Positions 44,763-55,134 of a DNA stretch of 64,000 bases are shown here, in pieces; the stretch's first letter is position 1; the number at the start of each line of letters is the position of its first letter. Position numbers and translations under genes: made by a program. Origin of the DNA: an uncultured Verrucomicrobia subdivision 3 bacterium. Lineage in GTDB: Bacteria > Verrucomicrobiota > Verrucomicrobiia > Limisphaerales > UBA11358. Where the stretch lies: the NCBI GenBank assembly GCA_903872345.1, contig CAIQKM010000062.1, positions 1 through 64,000 of the forward strand, read 5' to 3'. The notes below the pieces were generated by a model. The model was not told the DNA's origin. It made no database searches and saw only the letters and a program-made list of their open reading frames with translations.

Positions 44763-45234
44763 ACGCATTCTCCAGTTGATTTTTAATCTTTTGCACCCCA
44801 TAACGATAACGGCCGGCCGCCGTGTTGGGGGATATTTCCAGCAACCCGCCGATTTCCTCAAAGGTGCAGTCCTGCCAGATCTTCAAAACGATTACTTCCC
44901 GTTGTTCTACCGGGAGTTCGGCCAGGCATTGCATGGCGGCGCGTTCGGCGTCGGTTTCTCCGGGGGAGGGGTCAAACCACCGCTTGGCCTCCCATTCCCG
45001 GGTCAGCCGCCGCCACAGGGAGCGGCGATGGTTCATGGCCCGGTTCCGGAAACTGCGCATGCAGTAATGCCACGGTTTTTCCGGCATCTGGCGCATCTGC
45101 ATGAGCGCCATGAAGGTCTCCTGCACCACATCCTCCGCCTCGCCATGGCTCAGGCCCAGGGCACGGCCATATAAAATCAGCTCCGTCGCCTTGGCGGCGT
45201 ACAGGTCTTCATACCAGTTGGAAGCGGTGGTCAT
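44686..45234 (-). CDS. ECF-type RNA polymerase sigma factor
   Basis: 182 residues from the ATG at 45234 (MTTASNWYEDLYAAKATELILYGRALGLS). Region 2 is LILYGRALGLSHGEAEDVVQETFMALMQM (about 18-46); region 4 is LPVEQREVIVLKIWQDCTFEEIGGLLEISPNTAAGRYRYGVQKIK (about 105-150). The central linker is short, as in ECF factors. The open frame extends upstream to 45336, but the added residues are not sigma-like. It heads a unit with the small membrane protein and the DUF2723 protein, so it may control envelope or glycan functions. Confidence 0.9.
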   Translation of the reverse strand: MTTASNWYEDLYAAKATELILYGRALGLSHGEAEDVVQETFMALMQMRQMPEKPWHYCMRSFRNRAMNHRRSLWRRLTREWEAKRWFDPSPGETDAERAAMQCLAELPVEQREVIVLKIWQDCTFEEIGGLLEISPNTAAGRYRYGVQKIKNQLENAYELGRDEYDGSPIALLASAPPLGPA

Positions 45235-45320
45235 GCTTATGTTTTCATCCACATAGACACCTGACCGGGCGGATTTGTATAAAAAAAGTGAAATTTTTAC
45301 CGGGGCGGCCGGGGTCAAGC

Positions 45321-45352
45321 AAAAAACCCGTCGCATGAGGATGCGGCGGGTT
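45321..45352 (-). terminator. Rho-independent terminator of rpsT
   Basis: Read on the minus strand: aacccgccgcat-cctc-atgcgacgggtt followed by a run of T. The 12-bp stem has one non-Watson-Crick pair. It starts 32 bases after the rpsT stop and separates rpsT from the sigma-factor unit. Confidence 0.88.
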
Positions 45353-45383
45353 GATTTGAAAAACCATTTCCGGCAGGCGCCGA

Positions 45384-45641
45384 TTACTTCTTATTGGACA
45401 GCGCCAGACGGGATTTTTTCCGGTTGGCGGTCGGCCGGGCGACGACGCCGCTCTTGACGGCCTTGTCGTAGGCGGAATGCACGCCGGGCAGCAATTTCTC
45501 GGCTTCTTCCTTCTTCCCGCCCTTGACGGCGGCGCGGTATTCCTTCTCGATGCGGCGCAGCTTGGAGCGCACGCTGCTGTTGTGAAGTTGCTTGCGCGCG
45601 CTGTTGCGCATCCGGCGTTCCGCTGATTTAGTATTCGGCAT
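45384..45641 (-). CDS. rpsT: 30S ribosomal protein S20
   Basis: Small-subunit protein that binds 16S rRNA early in assembly. 85 residues, the usual size. It starts MPNTKSAERRMRNSARKQLHN, the conserved Lys/Arg-rich helix, and contains AYDKAVKSGVVARPTANRKKSRL, the conserved C-terminal block. Monocistronic: a near-consensus promoter lies upstream (45678-45705) and a strong terminator downstream (45321-45352). No Shine-Dalgarno is seen before the ATG. Confidence 0.97.
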   Translation of the reverse strand: MPNTKSAERRMRNSARKQLHNSSVRSKLRRIEKEYRAAVKGGKKEEAEKLLPGVHSAYDKAVKSGVVARPTANRKKSRLALSNKK

Positions 45642-45677
45642 ATCAGTTATTTAATCGTTATGATAAAAGAGTCGCTC

Positions 45678-45705
45678 ATTCTAGTAAAAAAACGACGGGT
45701 GTCAA
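45678..45705 (-). promoter_or_regulatory. Sigma-70 promoter of rpsT
   Basis: On the minus strand TTGACA (45705-45700), a 16-bp spacer containing seven T, then TAGAAT (45683-45678). Consensus -35 and 5/6 -10. Transcription would start near 45671, giving a leader of about 30 nt. Confidence 0.85.
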
Positions 45706-45767
45706 ATGCTAAAGGAGGCCGACTTCCGGCCTTTATTTTCGCCCCGGGTTCGGCTTAGAATCGGGGC

Positions 45768-46451
45768 ATGATTATCGCTCCCTCGCTGCTGGCTGCGGAC
45801 TTCACCCGACTGGGCAAGGAAGTCGAACGCGCCGGGCGTTCCGGCGCCGACTGGCTGCATCTGGACATCATGGATGGGCATTTCGTGCCCAACATCTCCT
45901 TTGGCCCGGCGGTGGTTGCGGCCATGCGGCCGCACAGCAAGCTGTTTTTCGACGTGCATCTCATGTGCTCCCAGCCGGAGATTCTGCTGGAACCCTTTGT
46001 GAAAGCCGGTGCGGATCAGATTACCGTTCACATTGAACTGGGCGAGCGCGTGCCGTCGCTGCTCTGGAAAATCCGGGCCTTGGGCAAAAAGGTCGGTCTG
46101 GCGGTGAACCCGCCCACCAGCATCACGGCGGTGCAACCCTACTTGGACAAGATTGACCTGCTGCTCGTCATGACGGTCAATCCCGGTTTCGGCGGCCAAT
46201 CGTTCATTCACGAGGCGGTGCCCAAGATTCAGCAGGCGGACACGTGGCGGCGCGAGCGGAAGTTGAACTACCGGCTGGAAGTGGATGGCGGCATCAACAA
46301 CCAGACCGCCGGCGAATGCGCCCGGGCAGGAGCGGATACCTTTGTGGCCGGCACCGCGCTGTTTCAGCAGCACAACATGACCGCCGCCGTGAAAAAGATG
46401 CGCAAAATGGTCAATGACAGTGATCCCGGGTTGGCCGATCTGATGGTGTAA
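45768..46451 (+). CDS. rpe: Ribulose-phosphate 3-epimerase
   Basis: Interconverts ribulose 5-phosphate and xylulose 5-phosphate in the pentose phosphate pathway. 227 residues, a complete TIM barrel: MIIAPSLLAADF, WLHLDIMDGHFVPN, FFDVHLM, VNPGFGGQ and LEVDGGI carry the metal-binding His and Asp residues and the phosphate loop, all intact. It is divergent from rpsT. A small hairpin aggccg-acttc-cggcct followed by ttatttt (45716-45739) lies 29 bases before the ATG and could act on the leader. Confidence 0.96.
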   Translation: MIIAPSLLAADFTRLGKEVERAGRSGADWLHLDIMDGHFVPNISFGPAVVAAMRPHSKLFFDVHLMCSQPEILLEPFVKAGADQITVHIELGERVPSLLWKIRALGKKVGLAVNPPTSITAVQPYLDKIDLLLVMTVNPGFGGQSFIHEAVPKIQQADTWRRERKLNYRLEVDGGINNQTAGECARAGADTFVAGTALFQQHNMTAAVKKMRKMVNDSDPGLADLMV

Positions 46452-46533
46452 GCAGGGTTATGCGGTCATTTCCGAAACGGGATTTAACGCAGAGAGAGTT
46501 TTACTGCCCGTTCTCAATCGACCTTCATCCGAC

Positions 46534-49500
46534 TCAAGGCACAAACCCCACCCGGTAAAATCCCCGGCCATTGGTCAACGGCTGTGAAACGGAAAAAGGT
46601 GAGGCGGCGAGGGAAGTGATATCCGTGAGCACCTGCCAGGCACCGGGAGCGGGCAATACGGGAGTGTATTCCACCCGGTAGTGCAGACCGGTCAGGCCGG
46701 AAAATTGAAAGCTGATCCTTCCATTCGCGGAATTCAACCCCGGCAAAATCGTGGGCTGCGCCAGATTCACCGCCGCGAAATTGGCGGTCACGGACAGGTT
46801 GTTGGTTACGGCGGTGTCGGTGCGCGGATTGTTGGTGGAACCGTCGCTCCAGCCCGCGAAGTAATAATTGGTGGCCGGCACGGCCGTCACCGCCATGCCA
46901 TTGGCCCCAAAGTTCACCGATTGGGGATTTACTCCGGTGATTGTTCCGTTGGCTCCCGGCGTATAAGTCAGCAGATAGGTGTTCCAGGCCACCGCCAGGG
47001 TGCCGTTGGCGACCAGCAGGTTGGTGTTCCAGCCCAGGCCGTTGGTGAGCGCGGGGAAAATGTAATTGGTAAATGTGCCGGTCAAAGCCGCCGCATTAAA
47101 CAGTCTAAAACTGTCACCCGCCGCCAGGGCGTTGGTGCCAATATTGGTGACGATCAGTGTCCCGCCGCGCGTCAGCGTGCTGGAGACAACCACCTGATCG
47201 TTGGTCAGAATGCCGCCGTTCTTGCTGATTTCCATCACGGTGTTGCCGGCGAGTCCCAGCGTATTGCTGATGGTCAGGATGCCGATGCCATTGTTGCCCG
47301 GGGCAAGGATGCCGCCAAATTGAACCGTGGCCGGCCCTTTGACATTGCCAGTTCCCCCCAAGGTGCCACCGATGGCGGCCGTGACGGTGCAACCCGAGGC
47401 CAGCGAACCGGTCACCAGCACGGTGCCGCCACTGATCGTGAGCGGTTTGGCGAAGGTGTTCACTCCGGAGAGCCGCAAGGTGCCATTGCCCGCCTTGTAA
47501 AGCACCGCACCCGAAGCGTCGCCGCTGGGGGAAGTCCGCAGGACGGAGGAAATGTCCAAGTCAATGCCCGCAGCCGTGCTGCCCGCTGCGACGGTAAAGG
47601 TGGTGCTGCCCTGCCGCAAGGGGGAGAGCGGCACGCCGCTGATGGTGGCCGTATTGGTGGCCGCCAGCGAATTGAGGGAGGAGCCGCCGCCATAAAAATC
47701 CAGGTTGCCGCCGGTGTTGCCGGTGATGGCACCGCCCGCGAGATTGATGGTGGCGCTGCCCAGGGTTTCGTTGCCGGTGGTGTTGATGTTCAGGGTGCCC
47801 CCGGTGAGATTGACGGTGGTTAGGGCGGAGGCCCCGCCGCTATAGCCGAAGGCATCGCCGGTGCTCATTTGGAGCGTGCCGCCGGAATTGACAGTGGCGG
47901 TACCGCGAATGGTACCGCTGCCGCCGCCGCCGCCGGTCAGGTTCAGGGTGCCGGCATTGATGGTGGTGCCCCCGGTGTAGGTGCTTTGTACGGATACCGA
48001 CGACGTGCCGGTGCCGCTTTTCACTAGTCCGCCTGCGCCGGTAATCGCGCCAGCAACTGCGATAGCCCCGGGTCCGTCTAACGTCAGGGCATAGCCCGCA
48101 TTGGTCACCGGCCCGCTGACGGTAAGCGTACTGTTGCTGCTGATAAACGATTGAGCGGCCGCCAGGGTGGTGCCGATATTCCAGGTATTATTGCCGGTCA
48201 CGTTAGCCAAACCCCAGAGAAGGCTGACGGGGTTGCCGGCCAGGGCAAAGCCGCCACTGTTAAAAATCACCTGACCGGCCGAGGTCAGCAAATTGTTGGT
48301 GTTGCTGAGCCGGGCAGCGCCTTGAAAAATCAGGGACTGGCCATTGACGGGCGCGGTGCCATTCCAGTTGGCGGCGGTGCTCCAGTTGCCATCCGTGCCA
48401 CCGCCGTTCCAGAAGGTGACCCCGTTGGTGGTGATGGATAGCGTGCCATTGATCAGCAGATTATTGGTGTTCCAGACCAAGCCCACGGGCAGCGGCGGCT
48501 GGGCGGCGATACTGGTAAAGTTGCCGGCATAGCTGGGGGCGTTGAAGAGGGTGAAGGAATCGCCGGCCGCCAGCGGGCTGGCGCTGACGTTGGTGATGAT
48601 GAGCGTTCCGCCGAAGGTGAGCGGATTGCCGGTGACCACCAGCTTGCTCGCGTTAATGGCACCGCCTTTGTTGAGGCCCATTTGCAAGGCTCCCGCCAGG
48701 GTGGCGCTGGGCGTGGTGAAGGTGTTGGTGCCGCTAATGACCACCGTGCTGCCGGCGGCGGCGCTCAGGGAGGCGACGGTCTGATTAAAACCGTTCAGCG
48801 CCAGGGTGGCGCCGCTGGATATCGGCACGGCTGCATTAGCCCCAATGCAATTGGCGGCTCCGCAAATGACTGTGCCGCCTTGCAGATTGAGCGCCGTGTT
48901 GGCCGAATTCGCCGGGGCGTTCAACACCAGCGAGCCGGTGCCCCGTTTGTAGAATCCCAGACTGGTGACGTTGAGCGGTCCGTTGAGGGTAAGATCACCG
49001 GTGGCGTTATTGGTGCCGGCATCCACCTGCACGGACATGCCGTAGCCCATGCTGATCATTTGCACGTTGGCATCCAGCGCGGAGCCCGAGGCGGCGGCGG
49101 TACACCACAGGCCGTTGCCGTTGATGTCGAAGATGCCGATGCCGGCGTAGCCCGAACCGTATTGCCGGATGGTGGTGGGCGCGATCAGCAGCACTATCTG
49201 ACCGCTGGAATTATAGTTTTTTCCACCCGCCAGATAAAAGCCCGTGGTCGCGGAGGCGCCGCTGCCGTTAATGGAGAGTCCTGTGCTCGCGTAGCCGCCG
49301 CCGGTGGTGTAGCCAATTTTCAACGTCGCGCCCTGGGCGATGGTGTACGGCGTGTCGCCGGACTTGTTCTGCACCTCCAGGGTGCCGGCGTTGACGGTCG
49401 CGGTGCCGGTAAACGTGCCGGCGCCGCTCAAGGTCAGGTAACCCGGTCCGCTCTTGGTAAAGCCCTGCGTGCCCGCCACCACGGCGCTGATGGTGTTGGT

Positions 49501-52500
49501 GGCGCTCTTGATGGCAAGGTTCGGCGTGCCGCTGCTTGTCGCCAGCGTCAGCGGTCCGCCGGAGCCGGTGCTGATGGTCCAGTTGTGCGCCAGCGAGGGA
49601 TTCAAATCATCGGAAATGAGGGAGCCCACGGTGCGGGCGCCGTCGAGGCTGACGGTGCGATTGGTGGCGAGGTTCAGGGTGCTGAAATCCGCCGCCGCAT
49701 CGGTGGCGCCGGCGATCAATCCGCCGCTCCAATTATTGCTCGTGGCCCAGGAGCCGCCTTGCAGATTGGTCCACACGCCGGAGCCCGCTGGCGCGGAGAT
49801 GAGCAGGGTGGCCGGGGCGCTGGTAACGCTGCCGACGATCACCGTGTACAAACCCGCCGAGGCGGCGGTGACGCTGGCGATGCTGTAACCGGCGTTGGTC
49901 GCTCCGGTTATGTTGGTGCCGTTGAACTGCCACTGGTAGCCGGTCGGGACGGGGCCGATGACCGAGGTGGAGAATGCCGCCGAGAGGCCGCCGATCACGG
50001 CGTTGGTGAGCGGACTGATGCTCACGCTCGCCGGGCCGACCACATTGGCGCCGGTCAGGCTGTAGCTGTCAAAACTCGCCTGATGGACGTTGGGATTGAA
50101 TGATTGTACTGCATGGGTAAACACGCCCGCATAGATCGTTGACCCGAAGTTGGCGAGGTTGGTGGTGCTTACCTGCGTCCAGTTCACGCCGTCCAGCGAA
50201 ACGTAACTGGTGAACTGGTTGCCGGTGCGCTGAAGTTTGTACCAATGGTTGCCGCCGCCCAGGTTGCTGGACCAGGCGTTGGCATCGCCGTTGCCGTTGC
50301 GCATGGTGTCGTTTTCAAAATACGTGCCGCCCCCCACGGAACTAAACAACGCTACAAAGCGGGTTGTACTCCCATCGCCGAGCGGTTGGCCGATGACGGT
50401 GTTGGTGGTCCCGCGCAGGATGATGCCCGCCCGCCAATTGGAATCGGGGGCCACGCCATCCGGCCCGGCGGCGCTGGCGGTGATGCCGGCCAGGTGTCCG
50501 ACCAGGGTGCAATCGCCCGTCACCTGCCGGCTTAAGAAATTCATACCGTCGCCCATGATGGTTTCGGTGTTGCCGGAAACGCTGACGCCGGAGGGGTAGT
50601 TGTGCATTTCCAGCGGCGTCCAGTTCCACGCGCCCAGTGCCGGGTTCGTGGTGGTGATGCTGACGGGTGCCGAATCTATGGTGTTGGTGCCATTGTAAAC
50701 CAGCCGTGCCCGCACCAGGTTGGTGGTGGCGGTCCAGATCATCGAGTTGAAGTTGAACGGCGCGCTGGTGTCCTGGCCAATGCAGAAATCAACGCCCTGG
50801 CTCGGTCGGGTGTAATACGAATAGTAGTCGGTCAGATAAAAGCGCACGCTGTTTACGGTCGCGCCATTGGCCGAAACGGTCGCGCTCAAACCGGGCGCGG
50901 CGTTGAGCAGGACGGCGTTATTGGTCGGGGTGGCCAGGCTGATGGTTGGTTCGCTGGCGGCGGGCACGCGGGAATAAGCGGCGGCGGGCACGTCGGTTTT
51001 GGCGATGCCCGGGCCTTCGTAGGCCAGACCGAGGCCGTCGGTGTAGGCGGTGGAATTAACGGGATTGGCCGCGCCTTTGAAGAATTGGACATTAAAGGTG
51101 TGCGCCCCCGCCGCCAGCGCGATGCCGCCGCTCATGAATTGCGACGAGTCATGCAGGCCGTCAAAGTTGATGACGGTGGTGCCGTCAATGACCAACATGC
51201 TGCCATCGCCGGAATGCAGGGTGAACGCGTACAACCCGCTGGCCGGCGCGTTGAAATAGCCGGCGTAGTTAAATCCGTAATCCACGCGCTGGCGCCGGGG
51301 GGTGACATCGGTGAAACTGACCGCCCCCGTGTAAACCGGGGTGAGCGAACTGAAATTCGGCAGCGACGTCCAGTCGCCGGAACTCGACTCATAATATTGG
51401 TAGGCGAGTCCGCCCACGGTGCCGGAGACGGTCGTCGCCGCGCTGATGGTCGCGGTGGTGGGCGTGATGAGGATGGGCGCGTTGGTGTTGAAGAAAATGT
51501 CGGAAATGGTCAGCCGCACGTAAGGCGTGGCGACGCCGGGAATATTCAGCAGCTTCTGCCGCGCTTCCGGATCATTGTCAAAAAACGACACGGCTGCCGT
51601 GCCGGTGTAGCTGGCATTGTTGAAGACCTCGATCTTGTAGCCCAATTGCGGGGAACTGGCGGGCGGCATCTGCCATTGCACCAGCAATTGACTGTTGACC
51701 ACGCTGGCCGTGGCGTTGCTGACAATGATCGGGTCAAACGTGGGTGCGGAAGCCTGACCGCTGAGGATTAGCGTGGTGGGCACATTATACAAACTGGTGT
51801 AGTCCGGGCCGACCGCCGATTCGGCGGCTGCGTTGGCGTTGATCAAATAGACATCGCCATGGGAGGTGAATTGAATCTGGTTGGCCATTTGCCAGGCACC
51901 GTTCAGGTGGTAGTAGCCCCCGGCGTGGTCCACGATGTAGTCGCCCGTATAGCCTGAAAAATCTTCCTGCCAGCCGCTCATGCCGGTCACTCCCGTGACC
52001 GCGAACGGGTAAAGGAACGTGCCGAGGTGATACCAGTTGCCGCTCACCGGCTCTTTCATCCACATGCCTTGATAGCCCAAGTGGGGCGTGCCATTGGCCG
52101 GCAGCCAGTAGCGAACCACTTCCCGCGTCCACAGGCTGCTGGTGAATTGCGGCCAGTAGCCTTTGATGGCGCAACTGCTGCCTTCGCCGATTTGCGCATA
52201 GCCCACCATGTTCGAGCCGGCGAAATAGGGGATTTGCTGCGAGTAAGGCGCGTAGCCGCCGGTGGCCGGCCAGCAAACATATTGAACGAGCGTGCTGGTG
52301 CCGCCATTATTTTGGTGGGTGAAGCCGCCGTAAAAATAACCCGCCCCGCTGTCCGAACTGGTTACATTCTCTTCGTGAATCGCGTCATAGATGCCCGGCG
52401 GGACGTTGGCGGAGCGGTAGTCCTGCATGATGCAGTCGGAACCGCTGGCCACATTATAAAAATGGTACTGGGCGAGGCCGCTGGACGGCGCCAATAAGGT

Positions 52501-52563
52501 GAGCCCGGCCAGGGCGAGGCGGCGGGTGAGGGAACGATGTGCTGTGCCAAGGGAGGTGTTCAT
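46534..52563 (-). CDS. Giant multidomain secreted protein (DUF3472, PA14, beta-strand repeats)
   Basis: 2009 residues from the ATG at 52563, with a signal peptide ([21 protein letters not shown]). Domains in order: a DUF3472-like module (about 30-250; [22 protein letters not shown]); PA14 (about 420-520; [23 protein letters not shown]); a DUF1349/concanavalin-like module (about 680-850; [20 protein letters not shown]); an Ig-like domain (about 857-925); autotransporter-associated beta-strand repeats (about 950-1860); an InlB-like repeat ([19 protein letters not shown]); and a short C-terminal domain ending [10 protein letters not shown] passage near the end ([19 protein letters not shown]) matches the equivalent part of the other giant protein. 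Carbohydrate-binding adhesin or scaffold is inferred. The frame open to 53271 overlaps the phosphohexomutase gene and is rejected. Confidence 0.85.
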   Translation of the reverse strand: MNTSLGTAHRSLTRRLALAGLTLLAPSSGLAQYHFYNVASGSDCIMQDYRSANVPPGIYDAIHEENVTSSDSGAGYFYGGFTHQNNGGTSTLVQYVCWPATGGYAPYSQQIPYFAGSNMVGYAQIGEGSSCAIKGYWPQFTSSLWTREVVRYWLPANGTPHLGYQGMWMKEPVSGNWYHLGTFLYPFAVTGVTGMSGWQEDFSGYTGDYIVDHAGGYYHLNGAWQMANQIQFTSHGDVYLINANAAAESAVGPDYTSLYNVPTTLILSGQASAPTFDPIIVSNATASVVNSQLLVQWQMPPASSPQLGYKIEVFNNASYTGTAAVSFFDNDPEARQKLLNIPGVATPYVRLTISDIFFNTNAPILITPTTATISAATTVSGTVGGLAYQYYESSSGDWTSLPNFSSLTPVYTGAVSFTDVTPRRQRVDYGFNYAGYFNAPASGLYAFTLHSGDGSMLVIDGTTVINFDGLHDSSQFMSGGIALAAGAHTFNVQFFKGAANPVNSTAYTDGLGLAYEGPGIAKTDVPAAAYSRVPAASEPTISLATPTNNAVLLNAAPGLSATVSANGATVNSVRFYLTDYYSYYTRPSQGVDFCIGQDTSAPFNFNSMIWTATTNLVRARLVYNGTNTIDSAPVSITTTNPALGAWNWTPLEMHNYPSGVSVSGNTETIMGDGMNFLSRQVTGDCTLVGHLAGITASAAGPDGVAPDSNWRAGIILRGTTNTVIGQPLGDGSTTRFVALFSSVGGGTYFENDTMRNGNGDANAWSSNLGGGNHWYKLQRTGNQFTSYVSLDGVNWTQVSTTNLANFGSTIYAGVFTHAVQSFNPNVHQASFDSYSLTGANVVGPASVSISPLTNAVIGGLSAAFSTSVIGPVPTGYQWQFNGTNITGATNAGYSIASVTAASAGLYTVIVGSVTSAPATLLISAPAGSGVWTNLQGGSWATSNNWSGGLIAGATDAAADFSTLNLATNRTVSLDGARTVGSLISDDLNPSLAHNWTISTGSGGPLTLATSSGTPNLAIKSATNTISAVVAGTQGFTKSGPGYLTLSGAGTFTGTATVNAGTLEVQNKSGDTPYTIAQGATLKIGYTTGGGYASTGLSINGSGASATTGFYLAGGKNYNSSGQIVLLIAPTTIRQYGSGYAGIGIFDINGNGLWCTAAASGSALDANVQMISMGYGMSVQVDAGTNNATGDLTLNGPLNVTSLGFYKRGTGSLVLNAPANSANTALNLQGGTVICGAANCIGANAAVPISSGATLALNGFNQTVASLSAAAGSTVVISGTNTFTTPSATLAGALQMGLNKGGAINASKLVVTGNPLTFGGTLIITNVSASPLAAGDSFTLFNAPSYAGNFTSIAAQPPLPVGLVWNTNNLLINGTLSITTNGVTFWNGGGTDGNWSTAANWNGTAPVNGQSLIFQGAARLSNTNNLLTSAGQVIFNSGGFALAGNPVSLLWGLANVTGNNTWNIGTTLAAAQSFISSNSTLTVSGPVTNAGYALTLDGPGAIAVAGAITGAGGLVKSGTGTSSVSVQSTYTGGTTINAGTLNLTGGGGGSGTIRGTATVNSGGTLQMSTGDAFGYSGGASALTTVNLTGGTLNINTTGNETLGSATINLAGGAITGNTGGNLDFYGGGSSLNSLAATNTATISGVPLSPLRQGSTTFTVAAGSTAAGIDLDISSVLRTSPSGDASGAVLYKAGNGTLRLSGVNTFAKPLTISGGTVLVTGSLASGCTVTAAIGGTLGGTGNVKGPATVQFGGILAPGNNGIGILTISNTLGLAGNTVMEISKNGGILTNDQVVVSSTLTRGGTLIVTNIGTNALAAGDSFRLFNAAALTGTFTNYIFPALTNGLGWNTNLLVANGTLAVAWNTYLLTYTPGANGTITGVNPQSVNFGANGMAVTAVPATNYYFAGWSDGSTNNPRTDTAVTNNLSVTANFAAVNLAQPTILPGLNSANGRISFQFSGLTGLHYRVEYTPVLPAPGAWQVLTDITSLAASPFSVSQPLTNGRGFYRVGFVP

Positions 52564-52761
52564 ATTTGGGGAATAATGTGCTTGCCGGGTTCGAGCGGTG
52601 TCATGGAGGCAGCAAAACACATTTGATCTGAACCAATTTAATCCATGTATCCCATCCCTGCGATACCACGTTCGGGGGAGATTTGCCTCAGATAAGTTGG
52701 CCCCCCTGATTCTACTGCTGATTTTGTTGGCAGTTCCGGCCGCTTTTGCGAAGCTTTGCCG

Positions 52762-54192
52762 GTGACTAAGATTAAATTTGGCACCGATGGCTGGCGCGCG
52801 GTCATCGCGCAAGACTTTACCTTTGCCAACGTCGCAAGGGTGGCCCAGGCCACCGCTGATTATTGGGCGGGTGAAACCGCAAATCCCAATGCGGAAATTT
52901 TTGGCCGCAGGTTCAAGGTGGTGGTCGGCTACGACCGCCGTTTTTTTTCCGACCGTTTCGCGCAGATCACGGCCGAAGTTTTTGCCGGGAACGGTTACGA
53001 AGTCATCCTCACGCCGGAACCCACGCCCACGCCTGCCGTGTCTTATGCCGTCAAAGATCTCGGGGCGGTCGGCGGTGTGATGATTACGGCCAGCCACAAT
53101 CCGCCCATATTTAACGGGTTTAAACTCAAATCCCATTTTGGTGGCTCCAGTGGGCCGGAAGAATGCCAGGCCGTCGAAGCCATGCTCGACCACTCGCCGG
53201 TGCGTTCGCTGGCCTTGGCGGAAGCCTTGCGTGCCGGCAAAATCATTCAGTCCGACATCCGTCCCGCCCATTTTCGAGCGATCAAGCGGCTGGTGGATTT
53301 CAAGCTTATCGCGAAATCAAAACTGCGCGTGGCGCACGACGCGCTGTTTGGCGTGGGAGCGGGAGTGTTTGAAACCTTGCTGGCCAAAACGAATTGCTCG
53401 GTCACCACTCTGAACGGCAAATATGACGTATTGTTTGGCGGCATCTGCCCGGAACCGTTGCCCAAGAACTATTTGCTCGGGGGCGCCCTATTGAGGCGGA
53501 ATCCGCATGACTTTTGCATCGTCACCGATGGCGATTCCGACCGCATCGGCGCCATGGATGGCCGGGGCGGGCCGCTGACCAATCAGCAGGTGATCGCCTT
53601 GCTCCTGCATCATCTCGTTCGCAATCGCGGCGGGCGCGGCACCGTCACCAAGACCTTTAACACCACCGCCATGGTGGACAAAATGTGCGTTGCCTGGAAC
53701 CTGCCGCTCACCGAGGTCGGCATCGGCTTCCGTTTCATCGCGCCCGAATTGATGAAGCCCGGCGCGTTGTTTGGCGCGGAAGAAAGCGGGTCGGTTGGCT
53801 TTGCCCATCACATACCCGAGCGCGATGGCCTGGCCGCCGGCCTTTTCCTGCTCGAAATGCTGGCGATGGAGAAAATCTCCGTTAACAAAATCTGGGCGAA
53901 GTTGGAAAAGGAATTTGGCCCGCACCGGTATGGCCGCTACGACGCCCATTACCCGCTGGAAAAACGGGCCGCCCTGATGGAGTCGTTGAAAGCGCACCCG
54001 CCGGCCAGGCTCCTGCGCTCACCGCTGGTGCGGGTGGACAGCCGCGATGGGGTGAAATACGTCGCCGAAGATTCCACCTGGCTCATGCTGCGCGGTTCCG
54101 GCACCGAGCCGGTCCTGCGGATTTATGCGGAAGGCAAATCGGATGCGGACTGCGAAAAATTGTTAAAGCTGGGCAGGGGATTATTGCAGTAA
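52762..54192 (+). CDS. Phosphoglucomutase/phosphomannomutase family protein
   Basis: Alpha-D-phosphohexomutase that moves phosphate between C1 and C6 of a hexose. 476 residues from a GTG at 52762 (TTG at 52756 is also possible). All four family motifs are present: the phosphoserine loop TASHNPP (Ser at about 111), the Mg loop DGDSDR, the sugar-specificity loop [10 protein letters not shown], and the phosphate-binding loop [17 protein letters not shown]-type loops occur in enzymes using glucose- or mannose-phosphates; which one cannot be told. It is divergent from the giant secreted protein, 198 bp apart. Confidence 0.93.
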   Translation: MTKIKFGTDGWRAVIAQDFTFANVARVAQATADYWAGETANPNAEIFGRRFKVVVGYDRRFFSDRFAQITAEVFAGNGYEVILTPEPTPTPAVSYAVKDLGAVGGVMITASHNPPIFNGFKLKSHFGGSSGPEECQAVEAMLDHSPVRSLALAEALRAGKIIQSDIRPAHFRAIKRLVDFKLIAKSKLRVAHDALFGVGAGVFETLLAKTNCSVTTLNGKYDVLFGGICPEPLPKNYLLGGALLRRNPHDFCIVTDGDSDRIGAMDGRGGPLTNQQVIALLLHHLVRNRGGRGTVTKTFNTTAMVDKMCVAWNLPLTEVGIGFRFIAPELMKPGALFGAEESGSVGFAHHIPERDGLAAGLFLLEMLAMEKISVNKIWAKLEKEFGPHRYGRYDAHYPLEKRAALMESLKAHPPARLLRSPLVRVDSRDGVKYVAEDSTWLMLRGSGTEPVLRIYAEGKSDADCEKLLKLGRGLLQ

Positions 54193-54213
54193 TCCCAAAC
54201 GGGGCAGGGCAAG

Positions 54214-54438
54214 TCAGGCCGTCCGCACCGTCAGCCGCCAATGAATGTCATCTTGGGGATGGTTGTGTTTGTGGCTTGCCGGGGGCAATGGGTGTGCTTT
54301 GTCTGCGATAATTTCGTGGCCGCAGATTTCGCAGCGGTAAACTCCCGGGTGCGGGGCCGCGGTTAAGGGTTCCAGCAGAATGTCAAAGACAGCGTCATTC
54401 CGGTGACGAAGATAGTTGTCGTGTTTGTAAACGGCCAT
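54214..54438 (-). CDS. Small conserved zinc-ribbon-like protein
   Basis: 74 residues from the ATG at 54438 (MAVYKHDNYLRHRNDAVFD). The core GVYRCEICGHEIIADKAHPLPP has one CxxC pair and a His-rich follow-up (HKHNHPQDDIHWRL). Similar short proteins, sometimes annotated 'protein L', share the YRCExCGxE and HPLPP blocks. It probably binds zinc through Cys and His; function unknown. The longer frame to 54600 adds unrelated residues. Confidence 0.75.
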   Translation of the reverse strand: MAVYKHDNYLRHRNDAVFDILLEPLTAAPHPGVYRCEICGHEIIADKAHPLPPASHKHNHPQDDIHWRLTVRTA

Positions 54439-54686
54439 GCTGATGAACGGGTTACTCGTTTGCGTTTCGTGCAAACGTTTACGTCCAAGGCTATTCACCC
54501 CGCTTGGATCGCCATTATTGTCATCCGGATTATCCCGTTCCTTCGGAACGGCGTCCGGTTGGTACAATGCTGTCACCGGAACCAAAAACTTCCGGAACAA
54601 CTTTACTCTTCACCATTTTTTGTCTTCCGACGACGCTTGGGTTGTTTTTTTTCAGTCAAAAATTGCGCGGCATAATCCGTTTGTTG

Positions 54687-54707
54687 GCCGGACGGAAACC
54701 GTCCGGC
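54687..54707 (-). terminator. Hairpin downstream of the VF530-like gene
   Basis: gccggacgg-aaa-ccgtccggc, perfect 9-bp stem, starting 15 bases after the stop of the minus-strand gene at 54723. The bases after it are not T-rich, so termination is possible but weak. Confidence 0.4.
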
Positions 54708-54722
54708 GGGCGGCGGGAAACG

Positions 54723-54944
54723 TTATTTTTGCGCCAGTTCGCCAATGTACCAGTCCTCCACTTTTTTGCGCGCCCAAGGGGTTTTGCGCAAGAACGTGAG
54801 GCTGGATTTCACCGTGGGATTAAATTGAAAGCACCGGATGGGAATGCGCCGCCCCATCTCATTCCAGCCATGGCGCTGAACCAGTTGGTTGATGATGGTT
54901 TCCAAGGTGATGCCGTGCAACGGATCGCGGGGATGGTCTGGCAT
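54723..54944 (-). CDS. VF530 family (DUF2132) small protein
   Basis: 73 residues from the ATG at 54944: DPLHGITLETIINQLVQRHGWNEMGRRIPIRCFQFNP then SSLTFLRKTPWARKKVEDWY. This is the full VF530/DUF2132 signature (LHGITLE, GW-x-ELG-x-RI, KFLRKTPWAR). A DNA-binding role has been proposed for the family; partners unknown. The open frame extends upstream to 55172, but those residues lack family similarity. Confidence 0.9.
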   Translation of the reverse strand: MPDHPRDPLHGITLETIINQLVQRHGWNEMGRRIPIRCFQFNPTVKSSLTFLRKTPWARKKVEDWYIGELAQK

Positions 54945-55134
54945 AGGCCCTAGCGTAGCAAACCCTCCGCAGGCAGGGCAAGGGGCAAGCGGTTGCCGGC
55001 CCGGTCTAATTCCGGTCATCAAGGCGGCTTTCATCGCATGGTGGAAATTGCCAAAGCCCCGCTGGGAGTCTAAGATACAGGCATGAATTTGCATGTGGTT
55101 CCCGGCCTGCTTGGCCGGCCCGCGTGATTGATTC

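Noticed and set aside
52564-53271. N-terminal extension of the giant secreted protein
   Set aside because: It would remove the signal peptide from the N-terminus and is antisense to the start of the phosphohexomutase gene.
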